Made by a program: the position numbers and the translations under genes. The notes under the pieces were generated by a model. The model was not told where the DNA came from, searched no databases, and saw only the letters and a program-made list of their open reading frames with translations. A stretch of DNA of 64,000 nucleotides, taken from contig VTFK01000337.1 in the NCBI GenBank assembly GCA_009617715.1, positions 62,001-126,000 on the forward strand, read 5' to 3'. Of the stretch, positions 61,837 through 64,000 are shown one piece after another; positions within the stretch are counted from its first letter, which is position 1, and every line of letters begins with the position of its first letter. Source of the DNA: Plectrocnemia conspersa (lineage: Eukaryota; Arthropoda; Insecta; Trichoptera; Polycentropodidae).

Positions 61837-64000
61837 ATAATGTTTTTTCTTGTATTTTCCACTTTGTATGGTTCAGAAGCGTAAGGAATGGTACGTAAGA
61901 AAAAAATTACTCATAAATATCTTAGATTCATAATGGATATCATCACACAGCTTATTAAGTATGTATGTACAAATATACACATACCACTCGAGATATGAAA
62001 CGAGATGTGTAATTAATGACCACAATAACATTTACAAAGATGAAGAATAGCAAATGTAGGCCATTATTGTAAATGGTGTTTTGTCGTCGAAACGCAACCT
62101 GAATTATCATCGCGGCAATATATATTATAGAAGGCCCACAGAGTAATAATGTACTACGTTGCGACGTTGATAAATGGTCGCGGCTTAGATAAAAAGTTAC
62201 CAGCCAGAAATGGCGGAATAGATGTGATGTATATCTCAATTATATCCACAAAATCCACACGCAGACTCGATGATACGGATAACGAAATTTGATCGACGGC
62301 GCCACCTGAGACGAAATTTCTCTCTCTAAGAAGTACTATATAGTATTATATCTTATATCTTGCGTCATATTTCAAGAGCGAAGAGCTTTTTCGATTTTTC
62401 AAATTTGAATCTGTCACTGGGAGCTTTACGCCCGGTGACTGATGGGTGTCAGTCAATCGTTACAAATCGACAGAGGAGATTCTAAATGAAATTTAAACGC
62501 GATAACTCGTGTCGCGACGGATATTTATTTTTGAGGAGTACTTACGCAGCATAAGTGTCGCGTCTTATGTTACTTATTATACATGAAAATCATTTTAGAT
62601 ATTTTTTTTATAAATAAAATTGAAATGTAGACATACACAGCTATATAATCTGCTTGACAAGCATGATTTAATGTTATCAAAAAACATACTAAACATTAAA
62701 TTTTCGTATAAATGTGGTCAATAAAATTATTATATTTAATTTGAGAACTTCAAATTTTAAGACCGAGTCGGTTTAACTATGTCAGCCAGTCAGATGCTTA
62801 GTCTTGTATATTATTTATTACACAAATAATTATATCGATGATAGCTTAAAGTGTAAAATTGTTAGCTCCATATTTGACAACTGCAAAGGAAAACAATAAA
62901 CTAAATAGATAAATTGAAAATGGGAAAATAAAACAATATCTCAAATTTGTGTATTTTGATCAAAGGTATAAGATGCCATTATTAAGTAATTTTCATATAA
63001 TGAATTTGAAATATTTTTTTAAATAATCTTTGTATATAATGTGTTGCCTTGTTTCAGAAATTGCATTTCAAAAATATTTGAAGGTCAAGTTAATCTAATA
63101 TGGGATTTAACACAAAATACGACAAACCAGAAATCATTGTACTGACCTTCGGTTCAAGGGTTTATTTTGTTAGAATTTTTTTTTAATCTTACCTAGATTA
63201 AAAAAAATGAAAGAATTATCACTTTAATACATTTTCAATATGATATTATTTATCTATTTGACTGTTATATTTTTATATATCGCAAAAATACCTTAGACAT
63301 TAAATTCGCTCCTGTGAAAATAAATTTAGGTATTAAATTTCGCTCCTTTAATATGAAAGGTTTGAACGGTTCATTTAACGGCTTTATATATCATCTTATG
63401 ATAACCCGGCTGAAATGTTCCTTTTGTGAATCTTATATGAGGAACCATTTATGATAGCAATGGCGTCAGATGGCATTATTTCCATGATCGTATATTATTC
63501 AGGAGACGAGCAAAATCCAAATCAATTTCCCACTAACGCTTAACGCACGTACGGTACTGAGAATAAAGCTTATTTATTTACTTCTTGTTACCTCAATAAA
63601 AAATATAAGTAATATTCATATATTATATAATACAATAGAAAATCAAACAATGCGTTTCTCTATAACCAATCGACATATTGAAAAGTTCTTTCAGCGGCAG
63701 CTAGAAAGTATTTCAGATAAATCTTAACTTATTTATTTCATTATGAAAGTTCCTTTTTTCGCAAATATATTTATATAGATTTTTTCTCGCTTACCTAGAA
63801 AGTTACTGAAGAAATTACAATAACATACAAGTGAACCCCAGTTTTTTTCCCTTGTAGTCGCGACACGCAACTAAATTTATACAACCATTGTGTACAATAT
63901 ACATTTTTTATCGGAAACTTTGCTGTAACGCGCACAATAAACCACTTAAACATCGCTAAAGTACCTTTAGTATAAAGAAGTCGTTTACGCATTTGTCTGA
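61837..64000. other. No recognised gene; islands at 61950-62570 and 63350-63560
   Basis: The first island has CpG words and a 94-codon minus-strand open frame (61955-62239) without a domain. The minus-strand open frame at 63795-63992 (65 codons) is likewise unrecognised. Other sequence is AT-rich. Confidence 0.42.

Overview
This is an AT-rich stretch of eukaryotic, most likely insect or other arthropod, nuclear DNA. The evidence is the base composition, splice-type signals, scattered TTAGG/CCTAA-like motifs, and the mixture of transposon families (CGGBP1-type hAT, Tigger/pogo, mariner, Tc1, Jockey-, CR1- and RTE-like LINEs). I cannot name the species. No complete host gene is visible. The window reads as intergenic or long-intron DNA made of old transposon debris, with scattered less AT-rich islands that may be regulatory or exonic.

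Layout. 1-3.4 kb: a 2.4-kb hAT transposon (779-3194) with perfect 12-bp ends and a perfect 8-bp target duplication, inserted into an older coding-like frame that becomes continuous again if the insertion is removed. 3.4-12 kb: AT-rich DNA with a mariner helix-turn-helix fragment (6.9 kb), a tRNA-like/SINE box (7.9 kb) and a decayed Jockey-like reverse transcriptase (10.7-11.3 kb). 12.4-12.9 kb: a possible host first coding exon. 13-14 kb: two long hairpins. 16-17 kb: hAT-type ends. 18.6-21 kb: two loci built on short repeats in inverted orientation; the second (19582-20991) is a convincing Foldback-like transposon. 24.3-24.8 kb: RTE-like endonuclease remnant. 26.1-27.9 kb: a Tigger/pogo element flanked by TA with a broken transposase lacking its DNA-binding half. 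29.5-30.6 kb: a 1-kb element known only by its 30-bp inverted ends. 31.3-32.1 kb: a LINE remnant on the minus strand. 33.8-35.0 kb: a decayed hAT. 35.8-36.0 kb: a further LINE fragment. 37-38.7 kb: two copies of a short repeat. 46.6-47.3 kb: another Jockey-like LINE. 52.3-52.4 kb: twin hairpins. 55.1 kb: a Tc1 transposase C-terminus. 57.08-57.34 kb: a 265-bp TA microsatellite next to a 1.1-kb hAT derivative (57426-58542) with an exact 8-bp duplication. The rest shows no recognisable gene.

These pieces do not form a pathway. They record repeated invasion by at least seven transposon groups, followed by decay through point mutation and small indels. I found no convincing new biological system. 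The observations most worth following are the Foldback-like element with its 130-150-bp ends made of degenerate short repeats, the reading frame interrupted by the first hAT, and the possible host exon at 12.8 kb. Functional calls come from reading translated motifs by eye and have not been checked by database search.
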